A program made the position numbers and the translations under genes. A stretch of DNA of 49,012 bases from Microbacteriaceae bacterium X2B (GTDB lineage Bacteria; Actinomycetota; Actinomycetes; Actinomycetales; Microbacteriaceae), in contig SCPB01000016.1 in assembly GCA_005502445.1 (NCBI GenBank), forward strand, positions 1-49,012, given 5' to 3'. This document shows positions 32,611 to 41,320 of the stretch, piece by piece. Position 1 is the first letter of the stretch. Every line of letters begins with the position of its first letter. A model generated the notes under the pieces. It had not been told where the DNA came from. It searched no databases and saw only the letters and a list, made by a program, of their open reading frames with translations.

Positions 32611-33639
32611 TCACGCAGCCGGCGGAGGCTCGTACGATTCGAGCGAGTCGTCGCGGAACGCCTTCGACAGTTCGGCGATGTCGTCGGGGTTCAGTGGGAG
32701 AACCGCCTGGTCGCCGACGAAGGTTCCCCTCCCGACCGGCATCGTGAAGAACCGCACGTCGTCGGCGCGGATGTTCGGCATCTCGACCGCGAGCCCCGCC
32801 AGGTAGCCGGGCGAGAGCCCCGCGTCGACGGCGAGGAAGGGCGAGACCTGCTGCACGAGCGCGAGCAAAGTGCCCGGATCGGTGAGAGTCTCAGCCGTGA
32901 GCGTTTTCGCGAGCACAGCTCGAATGTACTCCTGCTGCTGTTTGACTCGCGCCAGATCTCCGCCCGTGAGTTGACGCTCGCGGACGAAGATCAAGGCACG
33001 CTCGCCGTCGAGCTCGACCGGGCCGATCCCGAAGTACTCGCCCCTGCGCTGCCACTCGACCGTGTTGTTGACCGTCACGCCTCCGAGGGCATCGGTCAGA
33101 CCCTTGAAGCTCTCGAAGTCGATCGCGGCGACGTGGTCGATGCGGAGGTCGAGCATGGTCTCGACCGTCTGCACGAGGCCGGCCGCTCCGCCGCTGCTGA
33201 AGGACCAGTTGATCTTGCCCATCGAGCCGTTCGGCTGCTGCACCCAGCTGTCGCGGGGGATCGACATGATGTGGATGCTTTCGCGATCGCTCGAGACGCG
33301 GGCGACCATGATGACGTCAGCGAGAGAGCCTTGGACATCGTCGATGTTGTTGGAGCCCAGTTCGCCGCGTGTGTCGGAGCCGATCAGGAGGATCGTCTGC
33401 GCCTTCGCCGCCTCACCCGTCGCCTCCGCAGGCCGTCGGTCGTCGTCGCGGAAGACATCGGGCAGAACGGTGACGTTCTGCTGGTAGGTCGTGCTGAGCA
33501 CGAGAGCGAAAGTCACCGCTACGCCGATCAGCGCGGCGAACAGGGAGCCTGCGACGATGAGGATGCGTCGGCGGCGTCGCCGGGCGGCGAGCGCCTTGCT
33601 GCGCGTCAACCGCCGCGAATATCTCGGTTCGTGCTGCAC
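32611..33639 (-). CDS. LytR-CpsA-Psr (LCP) family glycopolymer ligase
   Basis: A 342-aa membrane-anchored enzyme. It has an Arg-rich cytoplasmic N-terminus (RRRRRR, 20-25), a single transmembrane helix (about 26-48) and an extracytoplasmic LCP domain from about 81: TILLIGSDTRGE (Asp89, Arg91), a second conserved acidic position in GSLADVIMVARV, and SIPRDSWV (Arg129, Asp130). LCP proteins move undecaprenyl-diphosphate-linked glycopolymers onto peptidoglycan, so this is the likely attachment step for the polymer made by the surrounding genes. The start is set at GTG 33639, with AGGGGG 12 bases upstream; GTG 33693 is possible. The WbpM-like gene follows after 31 bases. Confidence 0.9.
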   Translation of the reverse strand: MQHEPRYSRRLTRSKALAARRRRRRILIVAGSLFAALIGVAVTFALVLSTTYQQNVTVLPDVFRDDDRRPAEATGEAAKAQTILLIGSDTRGELGSNNIDDVQGSLADVIMVARVSSDRESIHIMSIPRDSWVQQPNGSMGKINWSFSSGGAAGLVQTVETMLDLRIDHVAAIDFESFKGLTDALGGVTVNNTVEWQRRGEYFGIGPVELDGERALIFVRERQLTGGDLARVKQQQEYIRAVLAKTLTAETLTDPGTLLALVQQVSPFLAVDAGLSPGYLAGLAVEMPNIRADDVRFFTMPVGRGTFVGDQAVLPLNPDDIAELSKAFRDDSLESYEPPPAA

Positions 33640-33700
33640 TCTGATTCGTCGCCCCCTAAAGCCCCCGACCAGGATAAGGCACCCGAGCCGCACTCACCGG

Positions 33701-34663
33701 TCAGGCGCGTCGGCGCGAGCTCCATGCCGCGTCGAGAATGTCGTCGAGCGTGAACCGAGCGCGCCAGCCGAGCTCCTCGTCGATGCGTCGCACGTCGGCG
33801 ACCACCGAGGCGGGATCTCCGACGCGTCGAGGCCGCACGACAGCGTCGGGAGCGTCGCTCGACCGTCGTCGGATTCCCTCGACGACCTCACGCACGCTCG
33901 CCCCTGTTCCGGTGCCGACGTTGTAGACCCGATGCAGAGCGTGCTGAGAAGGAAGCGCCGCGAGGGCGACGAGGTGCGCTTCGGCGACGTCCAGCACGTG
34001 CACGAAGTCGCGCACGCACGTGCCGTCGGGAGTGCCGTAGTCATCGCCGAAGATCTCGGGGCCCTCGTCGGCGTCGAGTCGCTCGAATACCATCGGAACG
34101 AGGTTGAGCACGGCGCGGTCGGCGAGGTCGGGCCACCCGCTGCCTGCGACGTTGAAGTACCGCAGGCTGATGGCGCGCAGCTCGCTCGCCCGGGCGACGT
34201 CGGCGACGAGCCATTCGCCCGCGAGCTTCGACTGGCCGTAGGGGTTGACCGGATCAGTGGGGGCGTCTTCGCCGACAACGCCGTCGGCGTCGCCGTAGAC
34301 GGCCGCCGAACTCGAGAATACGATCGATCGCACGTTCACCCTCGACATAGCGTCGAGCACCGTCGCGAGGCCTCCGATGTTCTGCGAGAAATACCACAAG
34401 GGTTTCTGTACCGACTCCGCCACCTGCTTGCGGGCGGCGAAGTGGATGACCGCCTCGATGCGCTCGGAGCGCATGATCGCCTCGAGATGGCCAGCCGCCT
34501 CCGCTGACGAGAGGTCGAGGTCGTACGACGGCACGCCCGCGAGACGCGCGCGGTCGCCCGTGACGAAGTCGTCCACGACGACGGGCGCGTCGCCGCGCTG
34601 CACGAGAAGTCGGCAGACGTGCGAACCGATATAACCGGAACCCCCGGTGATGAGAACGCGCAC
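33701..34663 (-). CDS. galE: UDP-glucose 4-epimerase, second copy
   Basis: A 320-aa GalE paralogue. It has TGGSGYIGSH (6-15), HFAARKQVAESVQKP, SSSAAVYG, Tyr142/Lys146 in NPYGQSKLAGE, SLRYFNVAGSG and DGTCVRDFVHV. It lies first in the minus-strand polysaccharide operon ahead of the LCP gene, so it may supply UDP-galactose or UDP-GalNAc for this polymer, while the copy at 7260-8225 is linked to the mannose block. GTG start; the gene upstream ends 67 bases before. Confidence 0.9.
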   Translation of the reverse strand: MRVLITGGSGYIGSHVCRLLVQRGDAPVVVDDFVTGDRARLAGVPSYDLDLSSAEAAGHLEAIMRSERIEAVIHFAARKQVAESVQKPLWYFSQNIGGLATVLDAMSRVNVRSIVFSSSAAVYGDADGVVGEDAPTDPVNPYGQSKLAGEWLVADVARASELRAISLRYFNVAGSGWPDLADRAVLNLVPMVFERLDADEGPEIFGDDYGTPDGTCVRDFVHVLDVAEAHLVALAALPSQHALHRVYNVGTGTGASVREVVEGIRRRSSDAPDAVVRPRRVGDPASVVADVRRIDEELGWRARFTLDDILDAAWSSRRRA

Positions 34664-34730
34664 GGCGACCAGTCTACGAGCGCGGCAGCCCCTGCCCGAC
34701 GGCTACACGGGGGTGATGACCGCGATCGCT

Positions 34731-37103
34731 TCAACAGCGCTGCAGTCGCTCGACGCTCGAGCCGAGCGCGCCGCCGCCGCCGAGCAGCATGATCTGCTGG
34801 ACGCTCAGATCGACGATGTGCTCGACGGTCGCCGCTGGGACGCACGTCGACGGCGAGATGTACATGGGCGAACCCCGTTTGCCGGCGAGCACGCTGCCGC
34901 CCAGGGCGTCGGGGAAGTTGAGGCCCGACACGATGAGCGCCGCAGGCGCACTGGCGAAGATGTCGGCGTTGATCGCGAGCGAGGTGCCGTACCGGTCGGC
35001 GCCCGCGAGCCTCCTGACCGTCGGCACCACCGCGTCGATCGATGTGGCCATGGCCGCGCTGACGACGGCCGTGCCGCCGGCGATGCGGGCCTCGGTGACC
35101 GCGAGTTCGCGCAGGAGGGACTCAGTCGCACCATCGATCGAGGATTCCGAACCGGGGACGAGGATGACCGGCGCCCCGATGTTCGCTCCCGCGGCCCCCG
35201 CCGAGAGCGCGTCGGCGAAGCCGGCCCCCGTCGCGACGTAGGCAACAGGCGCCGAGGAGGCGCCGAAAGCGCGGCGTGCGATCTCGCGGGAGGTCGCATA
35301 GCGGTCGGCGCCGAACCAGCGCTCGACCGGAGCGTACGAGGCCAAGGCGGTCGCGACGCCTGCCGACACCGCGCCCGTGCCGCCCACGACGACGATGCGC
35401 ACGGGCTTGAGCGCCTGCAGAGCGTTCCTCGCAGCGTCAGGCAGCGTGGCGGCGGCGGTCAGCAGCACGGGCGCGTCGAGTGCGGCCGCTGCCGGCCCGG
35501 CGCTGAGAGCGTCGGGGAAGACCTCCCCGTTGGCGACGAAGACCGTGCGTGCTCCGGCCGGGAACGCCTTCGTGGCGATGTTCGCCGCCGTCGCGTACCT
35601 GTCAGTGCCCGAGACGCGCGTCGCCGAGGCATCGAGCCACCGGCCGGTCAGCGTGCTCGACGACGAGACCTGCCCCCAGCGGGAGAGGATCGAGAACCGG
35701 TGAGTGCCGCGCGGCAGATCGCTGATGTCGACCGACCAGGTGCCGTCGCCCGCGAGAACTGCGGTGCGCGTGGTGCCGCCGTCGATCGCGACCTCGATCC
35801 GGTGGCGGGGTCCGCCGCCCGCCACCGACCCCGTCAGAGTCTCGCCCGTGAAGACAGCGGCCCGAGCAGTCACGGAGGGCGCCGCTGGTCGGTCGATCGC
35901 CACGAGGGGCTCCCACGCGGCGCCGTACAGTGTGTTCGCGCCGTCGCTGTCCGGGAAGGAGTTGTAGAGGGGGGTGAACAGCCCCAGGTAGGAGGGGGCG
36001 CTGCCGCACCGCGCATCGTCGACGACTCCGGTCGCCGAGGTTACCCCGATCGCCGACGACCCGATGATCGCCGAGCCGCCGCTGTCGCCCTGGCGCACGG
36101 TGATGCACGCGACGATCGCGTCGATCGTGTAGGTGTCGGGCGACCCGGCCTTGCCGATGGGCTGGTCGTTGACGAAGCCGATGACGGTGCCGCACGTCCA
36201 GCCCGTTGTACTGCCCGACTTGCAGAGCGTCGCGCCCGCTGTCGACAAGCCGTAGGCGTCGCGAAGGACGAGCGGCGGTGTCGCCAGCGGCGCGCTCTGA
36301 CCCCCGCCCCAGGTGAGCACGCCGGGGCGCGCGACGACGCTCGAGTTCGTCACCCCGACGAGCCCGAAATCCCAGCCGCCGCCGGCCACGTAGCTGCCGG
36401 CGACGGGCAGTCCAATCTTCTCCCCGAGTAACCCAGTCTGGTTCGGTGCGGCCATCGTAATGATCTGACGCTCTGAAGCAGAGTTGCCCAGGCAGTGTCC
36501 AGCGGTGATGATCTGTCGGGCGCCGTTCGCGGTGGCCGCCCCGGAAAAACCCGTCGAGCAACGGGAGGCTCCGGTCGAGGAACTCGGGTCGAGGTAGTAG
36601 TAGGGAGTGCCGCCGTACAAGTCGGCGGCCGGCTCGAGAGCGGCGCCGTCGAGGTCGACGGTCGGCCGCTCGCCGACCTCGGCGGTGGCTCCGAGCCGCT
36701 GAGCCCGTGCCGCGTCGACCGCCGTCGCGACGATGACGCTCAGCCGTCCGTCGTCCAGCCTCGTGCCCTCGACGGAGATTCCTGCATCGTCGAGCTCGGC
36801 GACGAGGTCGGCGGCACGGGCGGTGAGCTCGCCCTCAGCGAGGTACTCGGCGCCCGACATGCCCAGATCGCGCTCGAGCGCCGCGGTGAGACCGGCCGGA
36901 AGGGTTTTCGCCTCCTCCGCGAACTCGGCCGGCTCGACGGTCAGGTCGGGCAGGCGGGGAGCACGATCGTCGGCGGCCGCGGCGACGGCGGGGGATGCGA
37001 CAGGGGACAGCAGTGCCGCCATGACGAGCGCGACCGCGGACAAAGCGATCGGCGCCGTGCCCCGTGTTGATGGGCGGAGACGCTCAGGGCGCTGGCGCGT
37101 CAT
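34731..37103 (-). CDS. Exported trypsin-fold serine protease with three CWB2 repeats
   Basis: A 790-aa exported protein. Signal peptide (1 to about 44), a pro-region (about 65-130) like that of alpha-lytic/streptogrisin proteases, then a chymotrypsin-fold peptidase (about 160-400) with an intact triad: His203 in ITAGHC, Asp245 in GWDFGL, Ser341 in GDSGGS. Two cysteine pairs probably form disulfides. Next an Ig-like domain (about 405-487) and three C-terminal CWB2 repeats (about 495-590, 594-692, 698-789). It should be a wall-bound endopeptidase. The ATG lies in the stop codon of the preceding CWB2 gene (ATGA), so the two are made together. A 67-base gap follows to the second galE. Natural substrate unknown. 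Confidence 0.9.
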   Translation of the reverse strand: MTRQRPERLRPSTRGTAPIALSAVALVMAALLSPVASPAVAAAADDRAPRLPDLTVEPAEFAEEAKTLPAGLTAALERDLGMSGAEYLAEGELTARAADLVAELDDAGISVEGTRLDDGRLSVIVATAVDAARAQRLGATAEVGERPTVDLDGAALEPAADLYGGTPYYYLDPSSSTGASRCSTGFSGAATANGARQIITAGHCLGNSASERQIITMAAPNQTGLLGEKIGLPVAGSYVAGGGWDFGLVGVTNSSVVARPGVLTWGGGQSAPLATPPLVLRDAYGLSTAGATLCKSGSTTGWTCGTVIGFVNDQPIGKAGSPDTYTIDAIVACITVRQGDSGGSAIIGSSAIGVTSATGVVDDARCGSAPSYLGLFTPLYNSFPDSDGANTLYGAAWEPLVAIDRPAAPSVTARAAVFTGETLTGSVAGGGPRHRIEVAIDGGTTRTAVLAGDGTWSVDISDLPRGTHRFSILSRWGQVSSSSTLTGRWLDASATRVSGTDRYATAANIATKAFPAGARTVFVANGEVFPDALSAGPAAAALDAPVLLTAAATLPDAARNALQALKPVRIVVVGGTGAVSAGVATALASYAPVERWFGADRYATSREIARRAFGASSAPVAYVATGAGFADALSAGAAGANIGAPVILVPGSESSIDGATESLLRELAVTEARIAGGTAVVSAAMATSIDAVVPTVRRLAGADRYGTSLAINADIFASAPAALIVSGLNFPDALGGSVLAGKRGSPMYISPSTCVPAATVEHIVDLSVQQIMLLGGGGALGSSVERLQRC

Positions 37104-38884
37104 CCGCACTGCTGGAACTCGTACACGGCCGAATTGAGAACGCCCGTGCCGCCGGTGAAGGAGACGGAGGCGACTCGGGCCTCGACCATGTACCGCACCG
37201 AGACGACGGGGATGCACCTGTCGCTCGAGAGCACGAGCGGCGCGCGCGCCGCCCCAGCCGCCGCCGCGGCGCTCAGCGCGTCGGGGAAGTCGAGGCCGCT
37301 CGCCACGAACGCCCTCGTCGCGGTCGGGAAGGCGTACTCGTTGATGAGGGCGGCCGTCTCGTAGCGGTCGGCGCCGCCCAGACGAGGGGTCGTGCCGATG
37401 CCCAGCTGGTCGCGGATGGACTGCACGTACGCGTTCGAGATCGCCGCCGTGCCGCCGGCGACGACGACCGCGGTCGTGCCGAGCTGCCGCAGGAGCTCGG
37501 CGGTCGCCGCATCGACACTGCTGGCGCCGGCGGGTACGAGCAGCACCGGACCCCCGAGGGCCGCGGCGGCCGCGCTCACGGCGAGCGCGTCGGGGAAGTC
37601 GTTGCCGCTCGCCAGGAACACGCGCTGCGCGCCCTCGGGGAAGTTCGCGCGCGCGACCTGACGCGCGGTGTCGAACCTGTCAGCACCCGCGTCGCGCCGG
37701 ATGCTCCCGGTCGGCTGGACCTCCTGCTGGATCGCCTGCAACTGGGCGTAGACGTTCGTGCTGACGACACCCTCACCGCCGACGACGACGATCGACGCCG
37801 GAGCGAGCCGACGGATCTCGTCGGCGACGGCCGGCGGCAGCGAGTCGGCCGCGGTGAGCAGCAGAGGCGCGCCCGCCTTCGCTGCGGCCGGGGCGGCCGC
37901 GAGCCCGTCGGCGTACATCGAGCCGACCGCGACGAAGACGCTCGCCGCACCCGTCGGATACGAGGCCTTCGAGACGGCGATCGAGGTCGCATAGCGGTCA
38001 TCGCCCGCGACTCTCGCTCGCTCGACGCCGACCGGCATGAGGCCGGTCGGGTTGCCGAACCAGTCGGTGTAGTACCGCCAGAAGTTGCGGTTGCCGTAGG
38101 AGGCGCACGAGTCGCCCGTGCCGTAGAGGTTGCTGAGCGCGGACGCGTTCGGCGTATACGGAGTGTAGTTGTAGAGGCCGGCGGTCGCGGCGTTCTTGAT
38201 GTCGACGTTCTTGTTGCCGCAGGTCGGCGGGTTCACGACCCACGAGTTCGGGTGGTAGTAGACCGACTCGACGCCGATCTGGTGCTTGTACCCGCCCGGG
38301 TTGAGACGGTAGCGCTGGAACTGCGATGCGGCGGAATAGACCTGATTGAAGAAGCCGTAGTAGAGCGAATCGCACGCAGCGGTGTCAGGGCACCCGTAGC
38401 CCATGGCCGAGCGGATGGCTCGGTCGCTCGGCGCCGAGGAGGTGATGAGCCCCTGCTCCTTCTGCAGCGTCACGAGGATCGCCTTCGCGCTGATGCCACA
38501 GGCCGCCTGCACCTTGTAGATGATGCGCGCGGCCGACTCGCCGGCCTCGCCGACGTACTGCGTGCAGCGCGGCGTCGCCTCGCGCGTCGTCGTCGACTGC
38601 TTGTACACGTCGAGGCAGTTCGCGTTCGTGCACGGCTTGCCCTTCGACTCGAGGAACGCCTGGATCTCGGCCTGCGTCATCGCGTCGGAGCTGTAGAACG
38701 CGTAGTCGCTGATCAGATACCCGGGGTCGAAGTCGCGGATGTCGGCGGCGCGCGCCGGTGCCGCAGGTGCGATCACGCTCAAGAGCGAGGCGGCGAGCGC
38801 CACGACAGCGAGTACGCCGACAGCCGACAGCATCGGGCGTCGTGATCGCACGACAGGACGACGGTAGAAGATGTGCACGAGCAC
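37100..38884 (-). CDS. Exported lysozyme-like-domain protein with three CWB2 repeats
   Basis: A 594-aa exported protein. A signal peptide ends near ARA-AD (about 47). Residues 48-278 form a Cys-containing domain common in exported actinobacterial proteins, with FDPGYLISDYAFY, AMTQAEIQAFLESKG, ILVTLQKEQGLITS, MGYGCPDTAACDS and YGFFNQVYSAASQFQRY. The LQKEQGL segment resembles the catalytic-glutamate helix of lytic transglycosylases, so a peptidoglycan-cleaving role is possible (inference; no experiment known to me). Three CWB2 repeats follow (about 288-382, 395-492, 499-592), ending in Cys-Gly. GTG start with a GGGGGGG ribosome site 8 bases upstream. Translationally coupled to the protease gene downstream. 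Confidence 0.85.
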   Translation of the reverse strand: MLVHIFYRRPVVRSRRPMLSAVGVLAVVALAASLLSVIAPAAPARAADIRDFDPGYLISDYAFYSSDAMTQAEIQAFLESKGKPCTNANCLDVYKQSTTTREATPRCTQYVGEAGESAARIIYKVQAACGISAKAILVTLQKEQGLITSSAPSDRAIRSAMGYGCPDTAACDSLYYGFFNQVYSAASQFQRYRLNPGGYKHQIGVESVYYHPNSWVVNPPTCGNKNVDIKNAATAGLYNYTPYTPNASALSNLYGTGDSCASYGNRNFWRYYTDWFGNPTGLMPVGVERARVAGDDRYATSIAVSKASYPTGAASVFVAVGSMYADGLAAAPAAAKAGAPLLLTAADSLPPAVADEIRRLAPASIVVVGGEGVVSTNVYAQLQAIQQEVQPTGSIRRDAGADRFDTARQVARANFPEGAQRVFLASGNDFPDALAVSAAAAALGGPVLLVPAGASSVDAATAELLRQLGTTAVVVAGGTAAISNAYVQSIRDQLGIGTTPRLGGADRYETAALINEYAFPTATRAFVASGLDFPDALSAAAAAGAARAPLVLSSDRCIPVVSVRYMVEARVASVSFTGGTGVLNSAVYEFQQCG

Positions 38885-38891
38885 GAGTAAA

Positions 38892-38915
38892 CCCCCCCTG
38901 GGGCGCGAACCCCCC
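38892..38915 (-). promoter_or_regulatory. G/C-run leader before the CWB2 lysozyme-like gene
   Basis: Three homopolymer runs lie upstream of the GTG: on the plus strand C7 (38892-38898), G4 (38900-38903) and C6 (38910-38915). In the minus-strand mRNA the C4 run can pair either with the upstream G6 or with the G7 Shine-Dalgarno run, so translation might be switchable. This is inference from base pairing only. Confidence 0.3.
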
Positions 38916-38987
38916 GGTCACACGCCACGTTCAGGGTAACCCGACTCGCCCTCGGCGCCTACACCCCAACAGTGGGCACGCAACGCT

Positions 38988-40187
38988 CTACTCGGCAGAA
39001 CGAAGAAGTTGCCGATCGATCACGTCGGCCGTGACACGCCCGTCGTGGACGGTACGGGCGAATTCCGGACCTGCCGCAGCGGTCGAGGTGAAGCAGGAAG
39101 GATCGGCAGCGACGGCCCGCAACCGCTGCTCGAGGGTTGCCGGTGTCACCGGAACGATCGGGAGCTCGAGCCCCGAGATCGCGCGGGCGGTGGCGATCGT
39201 GTGCTCGTGCAGGTGCGCCATCACGAGGCGCCCCGCGGCCATCGCCTCGACTGAGACGGCCGAGTAGATTCCCATGCGGAACTGGTCGAGCACGATGTCG
39301 GCGCGGGCGAACTCCGCAGGCAGCTGGGAGGAGGGCACCCCCTCGAATTGGCGGTACTCGATGAGCCCCTCGCGCTCGAGCGCGCGCAACGTCGGCTCGA
39401 TGAGGTCGGTGCCTTTGATCACGCGGCTCGTGGGGGCGTGCGCGACGACGAGTCGGTCGCCCGCGAGCACGGGCGTTGTCGTCGCCCACCGATCGACCTC
39501 GACGACGAGCGGAGCCCACCAGGCGTCGGGCCAGTCGAGCAGCAGATCGGGCGTCGTCACGAAGACCGGGGCATCGGTCGCGCGCAGCAGCTCGCGGTAG
39601 GCGAGCGCCTGCCGCTCGAGCGCGGGAACGACATCCCACTCTTCAGCGCGAAGCGGCGACCACTCGTCGAGCGCACGATGCCTACTCGGCAGACGCAGGT
39701 CGCTGCCGTGCGCCAGGTGAGCGACCTGCAGACCGCGGGAGCGGAAGGCGTCGATCTCGCGGCGGACATCGGCGCCGAAGAGCGGCCCGAGCATCGGACG
39801 GCCCGATTCGACGATGACGTGCGTGAATCCGTCGACGATCGCCTCGAATTCACGGCGGCACCACGGGGCCGCGAGCCGCAACAGACCCCCGGAGATCGAC
39901 GTGTCGGCCGGGAAGCCGTAACCGCTCGTCGCCGGCACGAGGTGCAGATTGCGCGCACCGGTCTCGGGCAGGCGGTCGAGGGCGCGAGCGAAACGGTAGC
40001 CCTGCGCCGCGTAGTTCGTGGCCCCGATCAGCACCCGCCGCGAGCCGGACGGCGCGGCCGTCACCGGCGGGAGGCTTCTCGCGTCGTACCGATACGCCCG
40101 CGGTCGCAGCCGCGAGCCCCACCGCTCGGGCAGCCGATCGACGACCGCGAGCACGGCACGACGCAGGAGGGCGAGTACGCCGCTCAT
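38988..40187 (-). CDS. Glycosyltransferase (GT1/GT4-like), cassette copy A
   Basis: A 399-aa predicted cytoplasmic GT-B-fold glycosyltransferase. Characteristic segments are THVIVESGRPMLGPLFG, LAHGSDLRLPSR, VAHAPTSRVIKGTDLIEP, YRQFEGVPSSQLPAEFARADIVLDQ and GIYSAVSVEAMAAGRLV, the last being the C-terminal donor-binding region. It is a paralogue of 45813-47009; the same landmarks appear there in the same order. It overlaps the upstream GT2 gene by ATGA, exactly as its paralogue does. Donor and acceptor are unknown. A 103-base gap follows to the CWB2 gene. Confidence 0.8.
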   Translation of the reverse strand: MSGVLALLRRAVLAVVDRLPERWGSRLRPRAYRYDARSLPPVTAAPSGSRRVLIGATNYAAQGYRFARALDRLPETGARNLHLVPATSGYGFPADTSISGGLLRLAAPWCRREFEAIVDGFTHVIVESGRPMLGPLFGADVRREIDAFRSRGLQVAHLAHGSDLRLPSRHRALDEWSPLRAEEWDVVPALERQALAYRELLRATDAPVFVTTPDLLLDWPDAWWAPLVVEVDRWATTTPVLAGDRLVVAHAPTSRVIKGTDLIEPTLRALEREGLIEYRQFEGVPSSQLPAEFARADIVLDQFRMGIYSAVSVEAMAAGRLVMAHLHEHTIATARAISGLELPIVPVTPATLEQRLRAVAADPSCFTSTAAAGPEFARTVHDGRVTADVIDRQLLRSAE

Positions 40188-41293
40188 CGCCCCGCCCCGC
40201 CGACCCGGGCGACCGACCACGACGCCGCCATGAATCGCAACGGCGCCTCCCGATGGAGCAGTCGGAGCGGCGAATGCGTGACGAGCGTGCGGGGGCGCCC
40301 GAAGGCGCGCCGGGCTCGAGCCAGCGCGAGCAGGCGCGCAGCATCCACGCCCGAATCGGCGGGGAGCGCGTCGAGGAGGCGGCGGTCCGCGAACGGGAAG
40401 ACCTCGAGCACCGAGGGCGCGGCGTCGAGGATGGACCTCACGAGCCGTGCCAGGTCGTCGCGCTCATCGGGAGTCCAATCGTCGACGCGGGGGCGGTTGA
40501 CGAACTCACCGAGCACGTTGACCCGCAGCAGCTTGGCAGCCAGCGCAAATCGCACGCGCTCCGGCCCGGTTCTGAACCACCGGTCGTCGAGCACCTCCTC
40601 GACGAACGCGAGCGTCTGACCCACGGGCCTCGGCGCCATGGTCACCCGATCCCCCGCATCGTCGTGCACGAGATAGGCGGGGCCGGGCGCGAGCGCGATC
40701 AGCTGCCCCGCGAACCACAGTCGCGCGCTGAACAGCACGTCTTCGCCCTGCGACAGCGCGCCGCCGAACCGCAGCTCGCCGACGAGGTCACGGCGCAAGA
40801 GGCCCAGCGGGGCGCTGCGATACGCCAGTCGATCCAGCACCCCGTCCAGTCGGTCGCGTCGGCCCGCACGCACGGGAGGCGTCGCGACGACCGTGTCGCG
40901 AACGCCACGGCGGACGATGCGCGGAAGAACGGCTGCAGAACCGGTCCGCCGAGCCCGGTCGAGCCAGGCGGCGACCGCACCCGGCTCGAGCTCGTCGTCG
41001 GAACCCATGATCGCGAGCCACTCCGCCTCCGCCGCGTCCAGCCCGGCGTTGAACGGCCCGGAAGGCGAGCGGATGCCGTCGCGGTGCTCGATGAGCCGGA
41101 GCCGGGCATCCGGCATCATCGCGCCCAGCCGATCGGCGACCGCCGCCGCGTCGAGATCGTGGCAGACGACCGTGACCCGCACCTCGTCGCCCGAACCGTC
41201 GAGAACGGAGCGCACCGCCCGAGCGATCGGCCGCTCGAGGCTGTGGACGGCGATGATCAGATCGACGGCGGGATGCTCGCCCGAAGTGGCCAT
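40184..41293 (-). CDS. GT2 glycosyltransferase, cassette copy A
   Basis: A 369-aa GT-A family 2 glycosyltransferase. It has VDLIIAVHSLERPIARAV, VTVVCHDLD, GPFNAGLDAAEAEW, MGSDDELEPGA (DXD-like site) and GALSQGEDVLFSARLW. It is a paralogue of 47006-48106, with the same opening V-H-x-x-ERPI-x-RAV and MGSDD motifs. The ATG at 41293 lies 27 bases from the divergent wecB start. A GAGGG ribosome site and a TATAAG -10-like box lie within 16 bases upstream, so the transcript may be almost leaderless. Its sugar donor cannot be told. Confidence 0.85.
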   Translation of the reverse strand: MATSGEHPAVDLIIAVHSLERPIARAVRSVLDGSGDEVRVTVVCHDLDAAAVADRLGAMMPDARLRLIEHRDGIRSPSGPFNAGLDAAEAEWLAIMGSDDELEPGAVAAWLDRARRTGSAAVLPRIVRRGVRDTVVATPPVRAGRRDRLDGVLDRLAYRSAPLGLLRRDLVGELRFGGALSQGEDVLFSARLWFAGQLIALAPGPAYLVHDDAGDRVTMAPRPVGQTLAFVEEVLDDRWFRTGPERVRFALAAKLLRVNVLGEFVNRPRVDDWTPDERDDLARLVRSILDAAPSVLEVFPFADRRLLDALPADSGVDAARLLALARARRAFGRPRTLVTHSPLRLLHREAPLRFMAASWSVARVGGAGR

Positions 41294-41302
41294 GCCCTCG
41301 AC

Positions 41303-41310
41303 CTTATAGA
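41303..41310. promoter_or_regulatory. Shared divergent -10 element
   Basis: CTTATAGA reads TATAGA on the plus strand (41305-41310) and TATAAG on the minus strand (41308-41303). The distance to each start codon is 9-10 bases, which would give nearly leaderless mRNAs for wecB and the GT2 gene. No good -35 box is seen on either side. Confidence 0.35.
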
Positions 41311-41320
41311 ATCCGGGCTC

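Noticed and set aside
34647-36431. A 594-codon open frame on the plus strand
   Set aside because: It is the antisense shadow of the CWB2 protease gene, whose catalytic triad and CWB2 repeats clearly identify the real coding strand.
37064-38845. A 593-codon open frame on the plus strand
   Set aside because: It is antisense to the lysozyme-like CWB2 gene; its translation is Arg/Val/Asp-rich with no recognisable motifs.
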